64,000 nucleotides of DNA from Thiodiazotropha sp050305635 (GTDB lineage Bacteria; Pseudomonadota; Gammaproteobacteria; Chromatiales; Chromatiaceae). A program made the translations under genes and the position numbers. The DNA lies in NCBI GenBank assembly GCA_050305635.1, contig JBNLFS010000059.1:29931-93930 (forward strand), given 5' to 3'. The notes under the pieces were generated by a model, which did not search any database, was not told the DNA's origin, and saw only the letters and a program-made list of their open reading frames with translations. Positions 1-8,534 of this stretch are shown here, one piece after another (position 1 is the stretch's first letter; each line of letters starts with the position of its first letter).

Positions 1-2044
1 CCAATCCGATACTGACCCCTCCGGGGGTGTTCTCAGCCCAGGCCCGTCCCTGATGAAATTCCGCGATCAGTCGCACCAGGTAGAGTCCAAGCCCCAGATG
101 GGGGCCCTGCTGCCCCGGTCCGCGCTGGGATTTCATTCTCGTGAAGAGCTGCCCCGGCGCCTCCAGATCCAGGTGTGATCCCTGGTTTTCGACGCTCAAG
201 CGGGCCCAATCGGGTGACTCGCGACTGACTTCAATCACGATGGGGGTTCCCGGTTGGTGAAAGTCCACCGCATTGCTCACCAGTTTGTCCATGGCCTGGC
301 AGATCAGATCGGGATTGATCTTGGAGATGACCGGGTTTGCCGGCGTCTGAGCCACGAACAGGGTCTGTGAATGACTGTCCTGATAGCCCTGGCAGAGTGA
401 TGCCACCAGGTCTCCCAAATCGGTCTCCATTCGTTCCGCATCCTGAAACGCCTGCTCCAGGCGGGTCGCTTCGCGCAGACGTCTGAGGATCAGATTGAGC
501 CGCTGGGTGCCCTCCAATGCCCGGGTGACATAGGGCGAGTCGTCCAGGGTCTGATCGGTGCTGGCGAGTTGCAGGTTCTCCAGCGAGGACTGGACCATCG
601 AAAGGGGAGTGCGGAATTCATGGGCGATGCGTGATGCCATGGACTCCAGATAGCGGGTATAGGCCTGGGTGCGCTTGAGGACCGATGCGAGACTGTCGTC
701 CAGGCGCCCCAGTTCGTCCCGGTAGGTCGCAGCACCGGGTTCTCCGAGAATGCGACCGTCCGGCGAGACCAATTGCTGATACTTGTCGCTCAGCCGAGTG
801 ATGCGCCGGGCCAGAAGAGAGGCCAGCCACAACAGACTGCCGCCGGTCATCAGGAACAGCCCGAGACTCAGTCCGATCAGGTCCTTGCTCGCGTCCTGTT
901 GCAGCAGCAGGATCTCCTGGCTGCTCTGCTCAACCACCACCGCGCCCTCGATCCGATCCCCGACGCGCAGCGGAAAGGCGCTGGAGAGCAGGGTCAGGGG
1001 CGAGTCCGGCGATGGGTAGCGGTAGACTCCGCCCTGACCCTCGAGCGCCTGCCGGATCTCAGGACCGTCCAGTTCGCCCAGGCCTTCCCGTTGGGTGAAG
1101 GCAGGACGCTGCGGCGCGGCGAACAGCGTCTCCAACAGACCACGCCACAGGCGATCGGTCTGTGCATCCCGGGTCTGGATTTGGCCCTGACGTCCGATCA
1201 CCTGCCGTTGTCGGTTGAGCAGGGTGTAGCGATAGTCCTGATGGTTAAGGCTGGACAGATAGTGGTCCGCCTGCGGGCTTGGCAGGGTGAGGTATGCGAG
1301 ATTCACATTCTTCCGCCAGCCTGAAGTGGAGGCGATGCCCTGAGGTCGGTGACCCGGTGCATCGACATCGATTACCGCCAGGGAGAGTCGTCCGCGGGTG
1401 AGGGTGATGGGTATCTGCAACTCCACCCGGTATCCGCGATTCGACTCCTGCCACTCACCGCGCAGGCCGAGAGGTATCGGGTTGCCCCCGTTGCTGTGCA
1501 CGCTGACCCAGCCGGGGGCCGGTGTGCCGATGGTGAGTTGACGGGTTTTGCTGTCGTCGCCCGGGACGGCCAGAATCAGATGATCCCCCTCATCGAGGGC
1601 GCGATCGGAGCGGGGATAGACGACGTGCGGGTCGCTGACCTCAATCAGCAGATAGAGCGCTTCCCCGTGGTGACCCGCCAGCCAGTCGAAGCCCACCGCC
1701 GCGCTGGGATTGCTGCGGGCGTTGAAGCGGCGTGTCTGGTTGCTCAGGCCCTGCCACTCCTCGGGGTAACCGTCGATATCCGGAGGCGTGGTCAGAGGGT
1801 GGACATACAGGCTCGGCCGGGTGCTGCTGACGTCCCTGGGATTGAGATTCGCCCAGTCGATATCCGTATTGGCCAGCATATCCGCTACGATCTCCGCCCG
1901 GTTCAGCAGCAGTCGTTCCTGGGACTGCTTCAGCGAGTGTTCCAGCTGTTTCAGATACTGATAACCCGCCCAGGGTATGAGCAGCAGGGTCAGCGATACC
2001 AGAAGGAGTTTGAAACGCAGCGAATGACGGAATCGGGGCGCCAC
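1..2044 (-). CDS. pdsS: Sortase-system sensor histidine kinase PdsS (3' end cut by window)
   Basis: Membrane sensor kinase of the proteobacterial dedicated sortase system. It starts at a GTG nine bases past the pdsR stop, in the same frame, and about 681 codons lie in the window; only the extreme C-terminus is missing. Visible order: transmembrane helix near residues 8-23; a periplasmic region with a CBM9-like stretch (motif PPDIDGYPEEW, then EALYLLIEVSD and EGDHLILAV); a second transmembrane helix near 380-400; a HAMP-like linker; the phospho-acceptor box IAHEFRTPLS; and the ATPase glycine box GLGLYLVRLIAEFHQG. Pairing with pdsR and the nearby sortase genes supports the assignment. The ligand is unknown; the CBM9-like fold suggests a glycan. 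Confidence 0.85.
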   Translation of the reverse strand, partial: MAPRFRHSLRFKLLLVSLTLLLIPWAGYQYLKQLEHSLKQSQERLLLNRAEIVADMLANTDIDWANLNPRDVSSTRPSLYVHPLTTPPDIDGYPEEWQGLSNQTRRFNARSNPSAAVGFDWLAGHHGEALYLLIEVSDPHVVYPRSDRALDEGDHLILAVPGDDSKTRQLTIGTPAPGWVSVHSNGGNPIPLGLRGEWQESNRGYRVELQIPITLTRGRLSLAVIDVDAPGHRPQGIASTSGWRKNVNLAYLTLPSPQADHYLSSLNHQDYRYTLLNRQRQVIGRQGQIQTRDAQTDRLWRGLLETLFAAPQRPAFTQREGLGELDGPEIRQALEGQGGVYRYPSPDSPLTLLSSAFPLRVGDRIEGAVVVEQSSQEILLLQQDASKDLIGLSLGLFLMTGGSLLWLASLLARRITRLSDKYQQLVSPDGRILGEPGAATYRDELGRLDDSLASVLKRTQAYTRYLESMASRIAHEFRTPLSMVQSSLENLQLASTDQTLDDSPYVTRALEGTQRLNLILRRLREATRLEQAFQDAERMETDLGDLVASLCQGYQDSHSQTLFVAQTPANPVISKINPDLICQAMDKLVSNAVDFHQPGTPIVIEVSRESPDWARLSVENQGSHLDLEAPGQLFTRMKSQRGPGQQGPHLGLGLYLVRLIAEFHQGRAWAENTPGGVSIGL

Positions 2045-2053
2045 GGGCGGGGT

Positions 2054-2746
2054 TCAGGATTTCCACCGGTATCCGGCGCCGTAGACGGTATCGATGCGAT
2101 CGAAGTCGGCATCAATGACCTCGAACTTGCGACGGATGCGCTTGATGTGGGTTGAGATACTGTTGCCATCGACGAAAATCTGCGCCTCCTGCATCAGCTG
2201 GTCGCGGCTGCGCACGTGACCGGGATGACGCACAAGGGCCAGCAGCATCCAGAACTCCGTGACGGTCAAATCCAGTGAAACCCCACGCCATCGCGCATCC
2301 AGACGGTCACTGTCGAGGCTCAATTCGTTGCGTTGCAGCGGCGCTTGACCGGTATCCGCGCTCTGCGTCGCGGTGACCCGGCGGAACAGCGCGGCGATTC
2401 GCGCGAGCAGGTGGGGCAGGCTGGTTTCCTTGCTGATGTAGTCATCGGCGCCGAGACGCAGTCCTACCACCGAGTCGATTTCCGTGTCCCGTGCGGTAAG
2501 AAAGATGATCGGCAGGGTGGCGGAGCGGTGGCGCAGTTCTCGGCAGAGTTCGAAACCTCCGTCCACGTCCTCGCCCAGGCCGATGTCGAGGATCACCAGA
2601 TCGGGCAACCCCCTGGCAAATGCGTTCAATGCCTCGGTGCGATTGGCATAGCCCCTGACCGCATAACCCTGACGGGTCAGATAGTCTCGGTAGTTGTCGC
2701 GAATGACCTGCTCGTCTTCGATGAGCGCGATGGTTCTGTGTGGCAT
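2054..2746 (-). CDS. pdsR: Sortase-system response regulator PdsR (OmpR family)
   Basis: A 230-residue two-component response regulator. The receiver domain (about 1-120) has the acidic pair E10/D11, the phospho-acceptor D54 in LVILDIGLGED, and a conserved Lys in ADDYISKE. The C-terminal winged helix (about 130-230) is of OmpR/PhoB type (LTVTEFWMLLALVRHPG, then SISTHIKRIRRKF). It sits directly upstream of the pdsS kinase with a nine-base gap, so the two are almost surely co-transcribed and form a cognate pair. The likely target is the divergent pdsO-target-sortase operon about 5 kb away; that is inference from family knowledge, and no binding site was recognised. Confidence 0.9.
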   Translation of the reverse strand: MPHRTIALIEDEQVIRDNYRDYLTRQGYAVRGYANRTEALNAFARGLPDLVILDIGLGEDVDGGFELCRELRHRSATLPIIFLTARDTEIDSVVGLRLGADDYISKETSLPHLLARIAALFRRVTATQSADTGQAPLQRNELSLDSDRLDARWRGVSLDLTVTEFWMLLALVRHPGHVRSRDQLMQEAQIFVDGNSISTHIKRIRRKFEVIDADFDRIDTVYGAGYRWKS

Positions 2747-2772
2747 GTTTTGCAGGGGTTGCGCCTGTCCAT

Positions 2773-5739
2773 TCAGGAACCCGTATTATGCAGGCTATCG
2801 CTGAGGGATTCATCCACACTCAGGTCCTCTGGGGCGGATTTTTCGACCTCAGGTATGGGGATCAGTGGGGACGGGCGGCCGATGTGGTAGCCCTGGGCAT
2901 AGGTCACCCCCAGTTCCTGCAACAGGTTGAGGGTTTTCTCATCCTCGACGAACTCGGCCACCGTATCCTTGCCCAGTGCCGTGGCCATTTCGGTCAATGC
3001 CTTGACGAAGACCTGGTCCATCGAGTTGGTGGGTAGCTGACGGATGAACGAACCGTCAATCTTGACAATGTCCAGCGGCAGCTCCCTCAGGTAGTAGAAG
3101 GAGGAGAAGCCGACACCGAAATCATCCAGTGCGAAGCGGCAGCCCAGCGCCTGCAGGGAGGACATCAGGCGCACTGCGGCATTCACGTCGGCCAGCGCCG
3201 CGGTTTCGGTCAGCTCGAATACCAGCCGGGTGGGGTCGATGCCGCTGGTGTTGAGCAGTTGGGTGAGGCTCGGCAACAGCTCCGGGTCATCCATTACACG
3301 TCCGGAGAGGTTGATCGAAAGCGTGATGTCATAACCCTGCTCGAACAGGCTGGCGAGTTTGTGGATCGATTCGCGCAATACGAAATGGTTGAGCTGATGG
3401 ATCAATCCGGTGCGTTCGGCCACCGGGATGAACTCGCCGGGCATGGTGATGCTGCCGTCGGGCTCGATCATTCGGATCAGCACCTCGTAATAAGAGATGA
3501 TACCAGTCGAGATCTGCTGGATCGGTTGGAAATACAGAGTAAACCGGTCGCTGGTCAGGGCCTGTTCAATCTTGTCCTTCAGCGTGGCGCGGGCGCTCAT
3601 CTGCTCACGGGCTTGTTCACTGCGCGAGAACAGGTGCCACTGGTCCCGTCCCGATTCCTTGGCCTGGTACATGGCCAGGTCCGCATTCTGCAGCAGTTCA
3701 TTGGCGTTACTGCCGTGATTCGGGTAGGCGACGATGCCGATGCTGGCCGAAACCCGGTGGCTGTGTCCCTTCAGCGGGATGGTGATTTTCTTCAGTTCCA
3801 ACTGAATCTTTTCCGCATAGGCGGTGGCGGCCTGGATATCCGCTTCCGGGATCACGATGGCGAACTCGTCGCCACCTAAACGCGCAACCAGATCGGTGGA
3901 GCGGGTGATCTCACGGAGCTTGCGGGCGACGATCTGCAACAGGGCATCACCGGTATGATGACCGCTGGAATCGTTGATGTATTTGAACTGGTCGAGATCG
4001 AAGAACAGCAGTGCGCTGGTGTGGTGGTAGCGTTCCGCCAGGGTGATGATGCGTTCGAACTCGGTCTGGAAATGGCGACGGTTGTACAATTCTGTGAGGG
4101 GGTCGTGGTTCGCCAGCCAGGCGAGCCGCTGTTCGGCCATTTGCCGGTCGGTGATGTCCAGGCCGATCGACAGCACCACCGGGTTGTTCGGCACGTGGTT
4201 ACCGCCAAGCCCTGAGTGAACCCAGGAGATGGTTTTGTTCTGCCCATCGGAGGAGAAGGCGGAAGCGTCGTGCTGGTAGACATTGATCATGCCTTGACGC
4301 AGTCCGTTGAGGACCGGCTGCATCTCCCCGGCGATCTCAGCATTCATGAACAGGTCGGCGAAATAACCGCTGCCACGCCGATAATGCTTGATGCCGATGA
4401 ACTGGCAGCCCTCGGTGTTCATGGTGAGGATCGCGCCGTCGCAATCCTGGGTCAGGATAATGACCTGGGCGCTGTTCATGATAGTGCTGAGAAAATCCCG
4501 TTCCCGGGCGAGTTCCTCGCTGCGTTTGATCAGGCTGTTGGTGTTGTGGGCGATCTCCTCGTTGAGGCTTTCCAGGGTGTAGGTCAGCTCAATAGCGGAG
4601 TCGCTGGCGATATCGATTTCGTCCTGGTACCAGGTGTGGTGTTTGATCGACAAGGTCTGGCGCACTTTGTCATAGGCGTTCTTCGCCAGCAGCGGCAGGC
4701 TGTCGGAGATCATCAGCAGACGTTTCATCGGAGTCCACAGCACTGCGGCCAGCAGCAGTTCGGAGATCACAAACCCAAGGATGCCGATAAAGATCGAGTG
4801 GCTGGTGGCATTCTTAATCTGGTTCATCACCGGGGTAATGTTGCTGATCAGCATGAAATCGGTCTGGCTCGCGGCGGCGTTGTTCATCGTCGGAATCAGA
4901 CTGAAGGTGTAGTACTGTCCATCATATCGGGTGGTGTACGGGGTCTCTTTCAGCCGCACCAGATCATGGTTGCGGGCGATGTTCTGGATCAGCGGCAGGA
5001 GTCGTTTCAGATTGCTGGAGGCGCTGATGTAACGTTGCCAGTTTTTCAGATAGCGGGAGTGGGTGGCCAGGTCCGTGGTGGTATCGGTATGACTGATCAC
5101 CGCGATGTCGGTCTTGGTCAGTTCATTGAACTCGATGATCACATCAGCCAGGGATCGACCCACCAGGATGACGCCGGAATGCTCGCCGCGGTAGAGCAGC
5201 GGTGCGGCCACGTACTGACTGCAGCGGATATTACACTGCAGCAGGGTCATGGGCATCTCCATCTGGTTGACTGTACTGACCAGGTCGAGAAAGGGTTTGC
5301 CCAGTTCGCCGGTCTGCCAATTGAACTGCAGGCTGTTGTCACGGGCGAAAAAGGCCGCCTCTTCGAGACCCCATTCCAGCTCCAGGGTGGCGGCGCCATG
5401 GGTGAAGAAGCGGGTCAGCTTTTCGCTCAGAGAGATATCCGCTGACTGGGTCGCCGCTTCGGCCAGAGAAGGAATCATCAGGGCGACCTGTTCGAGACGG
5501 TAAAAACTGGTTTCCAGGAGGGATTTGACCTGGCGGTTCTGCTGTTCCCGGATCTGCTCCTGGTAGGTTTCGAATAGACCGTGCTGCTGCAGGTAGCCCA
5601 TGCCCGCAAGACCCGCATTGATGATCAGCAGCACCAGACTGAACAGCAGCATGACCTTCCATTTGAGACTCAGGAAGTAGGGCTCTTTACTGTTCTCCGA
5701 TGGATTCTGAAATCGATCATCCATTGATTGTATGTTCAT
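2773..5739 (-). CDS. Membrane-bound GGDEF/EAL c-di-GMP turnover protein
   Basis: A 988-residue protein. One transmembrane helix lies near 27-48, a periplasmic sensor region covers about 50-310, a second helix is near 314-336, then come a linker, a PAS domain (about 415-535), a GGDEF domain (about 550-705) and an EAL domain (about 725-965). The cyclase motif is intact (RLGGDEFAIVI). The phosphodiesterase signature reads EVL instead of EAL, but the catalytic Glu, the NLSGR segment and the DDFGVGFSSF loop are kept, so both activities are possible. It starts three bases after the porin-like gene ends, in one run with the porin and the small binding protein, and it is followed by pdsR. The small binding protein may act as its periplasmic signal partner (inference). 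Confidence 0.92.
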   Translation of the reverse strand: MNIQSMDDRFQNPSENSKEPYFLSLKWKVMLLFSLVLLIINAGLAGMGYLQQHGLFETYQEQIREQQNRQVKSLLETSFYRLEQVALMIPSLAEAATQSADISLSEKLTRFFTHGAATLELEWGLEEAAFFARDNSLQFNWQTGELGKPFLDLVSTVNQMEMPMTLLQCNIRCSQYVAAPLLYRGEHSGVILVGRSLADVIIEFNELTKTDIAVISHTDTTTDLATHSRYLKNWQRYISASSNLKRLLPLIQNIARNHDLVRLKETPYTTRYDGQYYTFSLIPTMNNAAASQTDFMLISNITPVMNQIKNATSHSIFIGILGFVISELLLAAVLWTPMKRLLMISDSLPLLAKNAYDKVRQTLSIKHHTWYQDEIDIASDSAIELTYTLESLNEEIAHNTNSLIKRSEELARERDFLSTIMNSAQVIILTQDCDGAILTMNTEGCQFIGIKHYRRGSGYFADLFMNAEIAGEMQPVLNGLRQGMINVYQHDASAFSSDGQNKTISWVHSGLGGNHVPNNPVVLSIGLDITDRQMAEQRLAWLANHDPLTELYNRRHFQTEFERIITLAERYHHTSALLFFDLDQFKYINDSSGHHTGDALLQIVARKLREITRSTDLVARLGGDEFAIVIPEADIQAATAYAEKIQLELKKITIPLKGHSHRVSASIGIVAYPNHGSNANELLQNADLAMYQAKESGRDQWHLFSRSEQAREQMSARATLKDKIEQALTSDRFTLYFQPIQQISTGIISYYEVLIRMIEPDGSITMPGEFIPVAERTGLIHQLNHFVLRESIHKLASLFEQGYDITLSINLSGRVMDDPELLPSLTQLLNTSGIDPTRLVFELTETAALADVNAAVRLMSSLQALGCRFALDDFGVGFSSFYYLRELPLDIVKIDGSFIRQLPTNSMDQVFVKALTEMATALGKDTVAEFVEDEKTLNLLQELGVTYAQGYHIGRPSPLIPIPEVEKSAPEDLSVDESLSDSLHNTGS

Positions 5740-5742
5740 GAG

Positions 5743-6966
5743 CTAGAAGCTGTATGAGATCAACAGGGAAAAGAGGTTCCAGTTACGGGACGTGTCCTGG
5801 GGCTGGGGATTTTCAAGGTTGGATAGAAAGATGGTGCCGTCCACCTGACTGAATTCCGTGCGCAGTATCCAGCGATCCGACATCTCCCAGAGCACTCCGA
5901 AGGTTGAAACCCGGCTGTAGAAGTGATGCGCATCCAGACCGATCCGCTGGCTGGTCTCTTCGCCGCGCGTGTCGCTTTTGTCGTAGTGGCTCTCTTCATA
6001 TCGCGCGAAGAGTTCCAGGTTGTCTCTGAACCGGTAGTTGCCTTGAACATAATAGCCGTCGAGGGTGGTGTCCGCGACATCCATCACTCCAGCGAATCCC
6101 GAATAGTCCAGGGGTTCCTGCATGTATTCGACGGTCAGGCTCCACAGGCCCGCATTATATTGCGCTGAGAGCACCCGGTAATCGATATCGATGGTGCCCG
6201 GGGGCAGGACATTGGTGGTAGCATCGAGGGCCAGAGTCGCGCCACTCAAGGACAGGATGAAGCGACCGCCGTCCCATTCATAGAGCAGGCGTCCTCCGGT
6301 GGTGTAGCCATCCTGTTCCATCTGCGCGTCCAGCGCGGGATCGAGATAGGATTTCTCCACGTTTTCATCGATCGGGGTGCGGCCGCTGAACAGCTGCAGG
6401 TTAAAGCGGTGGCTATCGGCCTGGTAGTTGCCAAACAGTTGCACCCCATCGCTGGAAAGCACCATGTTGCGCACCCGGTCCCAATAGATGGCCTGAGGCA
6501 TGAAGATACCGGGGCGGGTGGCGGCGACGTCCCGAGTGTCGTTGTACAGACCGAATGGGTTTTTGTAACGTCCGAGGAGGATACCGAAACGGTTCTGCTC
6601 CTGGGTATACAGAGTGGTCTCGATCTGTGCATAGTCCAGACTGATGTCGCCGTCGTACATTTCGCCGGCGTTACGTGACAGCAGTTGCGCAGAGGCCAGA
6701 ATCTGCGGTGAGACGCGATAGGAACTGTTGATGCCCAGTTCACGAAAATCCCAGCTGCCATCCTCGCTTTCGCCGAAGAAATTGTTATCCGTGGTTTTGA
6801 CATAGGCCTGGGTAAGGAAACCGTGAAATTGCAGGTCGTCGTCAAAATCCAGGCTGTCCGCAGCCTGACTCGAGGATACGCACATGAGGAACAGGCCGAA
6901 CCCGTAAAGCCAGCTCACCCATGCGCGGGCGGCTGACTTACTGTACCGAGAGTATCCGTACTTGCT
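5743..6966 (-). CDS. Outer-membrane porin-like beta-barrel protein
   Basis: About 407 residues from the ATG at 6966; the open frame extends 17 codons further upstream to 7017. An N-terminal hydrophobic segment ending in SSSQA looks like a signal peptide. The rest is rich in alternating aromatic and polar strands (for example LSLSGATLAL and WSLTVEYMQEPLDY) and ends in SLLISYSF, with the terminal Phe typical of outer-membrane barrels. The start overlaps the end of the upstream binding-protein gene by 29 bases, which suggests translational coupling. The GGDEF/EAL gene follows three bases later. The substrate cannot be told from sequence; the linked phosphate-binding-like protein hints at an anion. 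Confidence 0.75.
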   Translation of the reverse strand, partial: SKYGYSRYSKSAARAWVSWLYGFGLFLMCVSSSQAADSLDFDDDLQFHGFLTQAYVKTTDNNFFGESEDGSWDFRELGINSSYRVSPQILASAQLLSRNAGEMYDGDISLDYAQIETTLYTQEQNRFGILLGRYKNPFGLYNDTRDVAATRPGIFMPQAIYWDRVRNMVLSSDGVQLFGNYQADSHRFNLQLFSGRTPIDENVEKSYLDPALDAQMEQDGYTTGGRLLYEWDGGRFILSLSGATLALDATTNVLPPGTIDIDYRVLSAQYNAGLWSLTVEYMQEPLDYSGFAGVMDVADTTLDGYYVQGNYRFRDNLELFARYEESHYDKSDTRGEETSQRIGLDAHHFYSRVSTFGVLWEMSDRWILRTEFSQVDGTIFLSNLENPQPQDTSRNWNLFSLLISYSF

Positions 6967-7354
6967 CATCGATCTTTTCCTCGGATAGATAGCCGATCGC
7001 CCCCGGCGTGGTGGCAACCTGTTCTAGCATCTCCTGTTCGGTTTCGACTTTGATCGGGGCCTGTCCCATGCCCGAATAGATTTGCCGATCCCAGGCGCGT
7101 CTCAGCTGGTGAGGGAATACGCCCAGAACCTGTTTAGTGAAATCCATGTGCAGCGTACTGCTGTCGCCCATGACAAATACGCGGATGGGCGTGCCATCCG
7201 GCCATTGGGTCATTCGCATGCTGAAAATCGAGCGTAGGGTATTCTTCGAGATGTTCTCGAAATTAATGTCTCGGTTGGCGACCGGGTCGACTGCGTGAGC
7301 CGCGTCACAGACGAGGAGCAGTAATCCGATAGCGAATGCCCGGGTCTTCCGCAT
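6938..7354 (-). CDS. Small periplasmic phosphate-binding-like (PstS-type) protein
   Basis: About 138 residues if it starts at the ATG at 7354; the frame is open to 7405 and an ATG at 7372 is also possible, since no clear ribosome binding site decides between them. The N-terminus MRKTRAFAIGLLLLVCDAAHA is a good signal peptide. The mature part resembles the short PstS-like proteins: LRSIFSMRMTQWPDGTPIRV, then HMDFTKQVLG and ATTPGAIGYL. It is too short to be a full ABC-transporter binding protein and no permease genes are near. It heads the minus-strand run with the porin-like and GGDEF/EAL genes, so a sensing role is more likely than import (inference). Confidence 0.7.
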   Translation of the reverse strand: MRKTRAFAIGLLLLVCDAAHAVDPVANRDINFENISKNTLRSIFSMRMTQWPDGTPIRVFVMGDSSTLHMDFTKQVLGVFPHQLRRAWDRQIYSGMGQAPIKVETEQEMLEQVATTPGAIGYLSEEKIDEQVRILSVQ

Positions 7355-7715
7355 GCTTCTGGGTGGTTCCATGTTGTGATTAATCATCCATGTCGGCATC
7401 CCCAATGGGTAACTTTAGTGCAAAAAAACTGGATGATTTGCGATTTTACGACATTCTTACACCCTTTTGTTTCTTTGGTAACCCGTCTCGGATTCCGGTT
7501 GATTACCGGGACAAATGTATAACAGTGTTTATTTAAAACGGTTCAGTTTCTTTGCCACCTTTTCGCCACATTCCGCCCTAGGGATGTCCGGGTTTGGCAG
7601 CGGTACGCCAACTCCATCCGTTTAAATCACTACCGAACACTGAATACCGGCGCCGATCGGGACGATCCTCGCAAGCCAGGGATGGCACGCTGGTTCAACC
7701 AACGGGAGTGAAACG
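7355..7715. other. Divergent intergenic region between the two sortase-system blocks
   Basis: This 0.36 kb stretch separates the minus-strand sensing run from the plus-strand pdsO operon and must hold both promoters. It is locally AT-rich around 7425-7545. No clean sigma70 pair with normal spacing, no operator palindrome and no RNA gene was recognised by eye. A GGGAGTG ribosome binding site stands just before the pdsO start. Confidence 0.5.
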
Positions 7716-8399
7716 ATGAAAAAACATTTAGTGGCAATGGGTCTCGCGGCAGTTCTTTCTCAGCAGGCAGTGATGGCGGATGAGGTTACTCAGGCCGTCA
7801 ACGACCAGGCCTTCAAAGGGTCCTGGTTGGGGCTGTTGGCGGGTGGTCTCGTAGCCGGTCCCCCGGGTGCGGTGCTGGGATTCGCCGGCGGTGCGGTGAT
7901 TGGGGATCTGCACTCCAAAAACCAGACGCTTATGGCGGAGGCTGAAGCGATCCCGGATCGGGAAGATGAAGCGGCTAAGAGCAGCGATCTGGCACAAGCC
8001 CTTCAGCAGGACGATCAGCAATTGATGCCGATGGATTTGGATGCCTTGCAGCAGGGTTTTCGATTCTGCCTGGGTTTTCGCACCGGCAGCAGTGCCATCG
8101 AACCCAAGATCGCCACCCAGTTGCAGGCTCTGGCGCAGATGCTCAAGGCGTTTCCCCAGTTTCAGCTGCAGATCGATGCCGGGGCCGATCAACGCGGTTC
8201 CGAGGCATTCAACCAGGCGCTGAGTCAGGCCCGAGCCGAGGCCGTGGTACAGCTGCTGAGCGAGGCCGGGTTACCTCGGGATCGCATGACCGCCCGCTAT
8301 CAGGGTGAGTCGGGCGCCACCTATGCGCAGGATGATCTGGAGGGGTTGGCCTTCGATCGCATGGTGCAGATCACCCTGGTTCCGGGTGGTGAGTCATGA
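7716..8399 (+). CDS. pdsO: Sortase-associated OmpA-like protein PdsO
   Basis: A 227-residue envelope protein. A signal peptide (about 1-21, ending in VMA) is followed by a glycine-zipper-like segment (GLLAGGLVAGPPGAVLGFAG), an acidic linker, and a C-terminal OmpA/MotB peptidoglycan-binding domain (about 110-225). That domain contains FRTGSSAIEP, then QIDAGADQRGS and the SQARAEAV helix. It is the first gene of the plus-strand sortase operon and has a GGGAG site before the ATG. The glycine zipper probably inserts in a membrane while the OmpA domain grips the wall. The exact role in sortase substrate display is not known. Confidence 0.9.
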   Translation: MKKHLVAMGLAAVLSQQAVMADEVTQAVNDQAFKGSWLGLLAGGLVAGPPGAVLGFAGGAVIGDLHSKNQTLMAEAEAIPDREDEAAKSSDLAQALQQDDQQLMPMDLDALQQGFRFCLGFRTGSSAIEPKIATQLQALAQMLKAFPQFQLQIDAGADQRGSEAFNQALSQARAEAVVQLLSEAGLPRDRMTARYQGESGATYAQDDLEGLAFDRMVQITLVPGGES

Positions 8400-8534
8400 A
8401 AGGTATCCGTCAGCCTCTGAGTGAGGACTTTGTTTATGGCTCTCCCGAGCGGATACCCGGTTACAGCTATCGCTGGGTGCCGGCCCCCCGGGCTTGCCGT
8501 GAAACCCAACCCGCCAAGCGAAAGGGAGCCGGTC

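Noticed and set aside
4216..5445. 409-codon open frame antisense to the GGDEF/EAL gene
   Set aside because: The minus strand has clear GGDEF, EAL and PAS motifs; the plus frame is a shadow.
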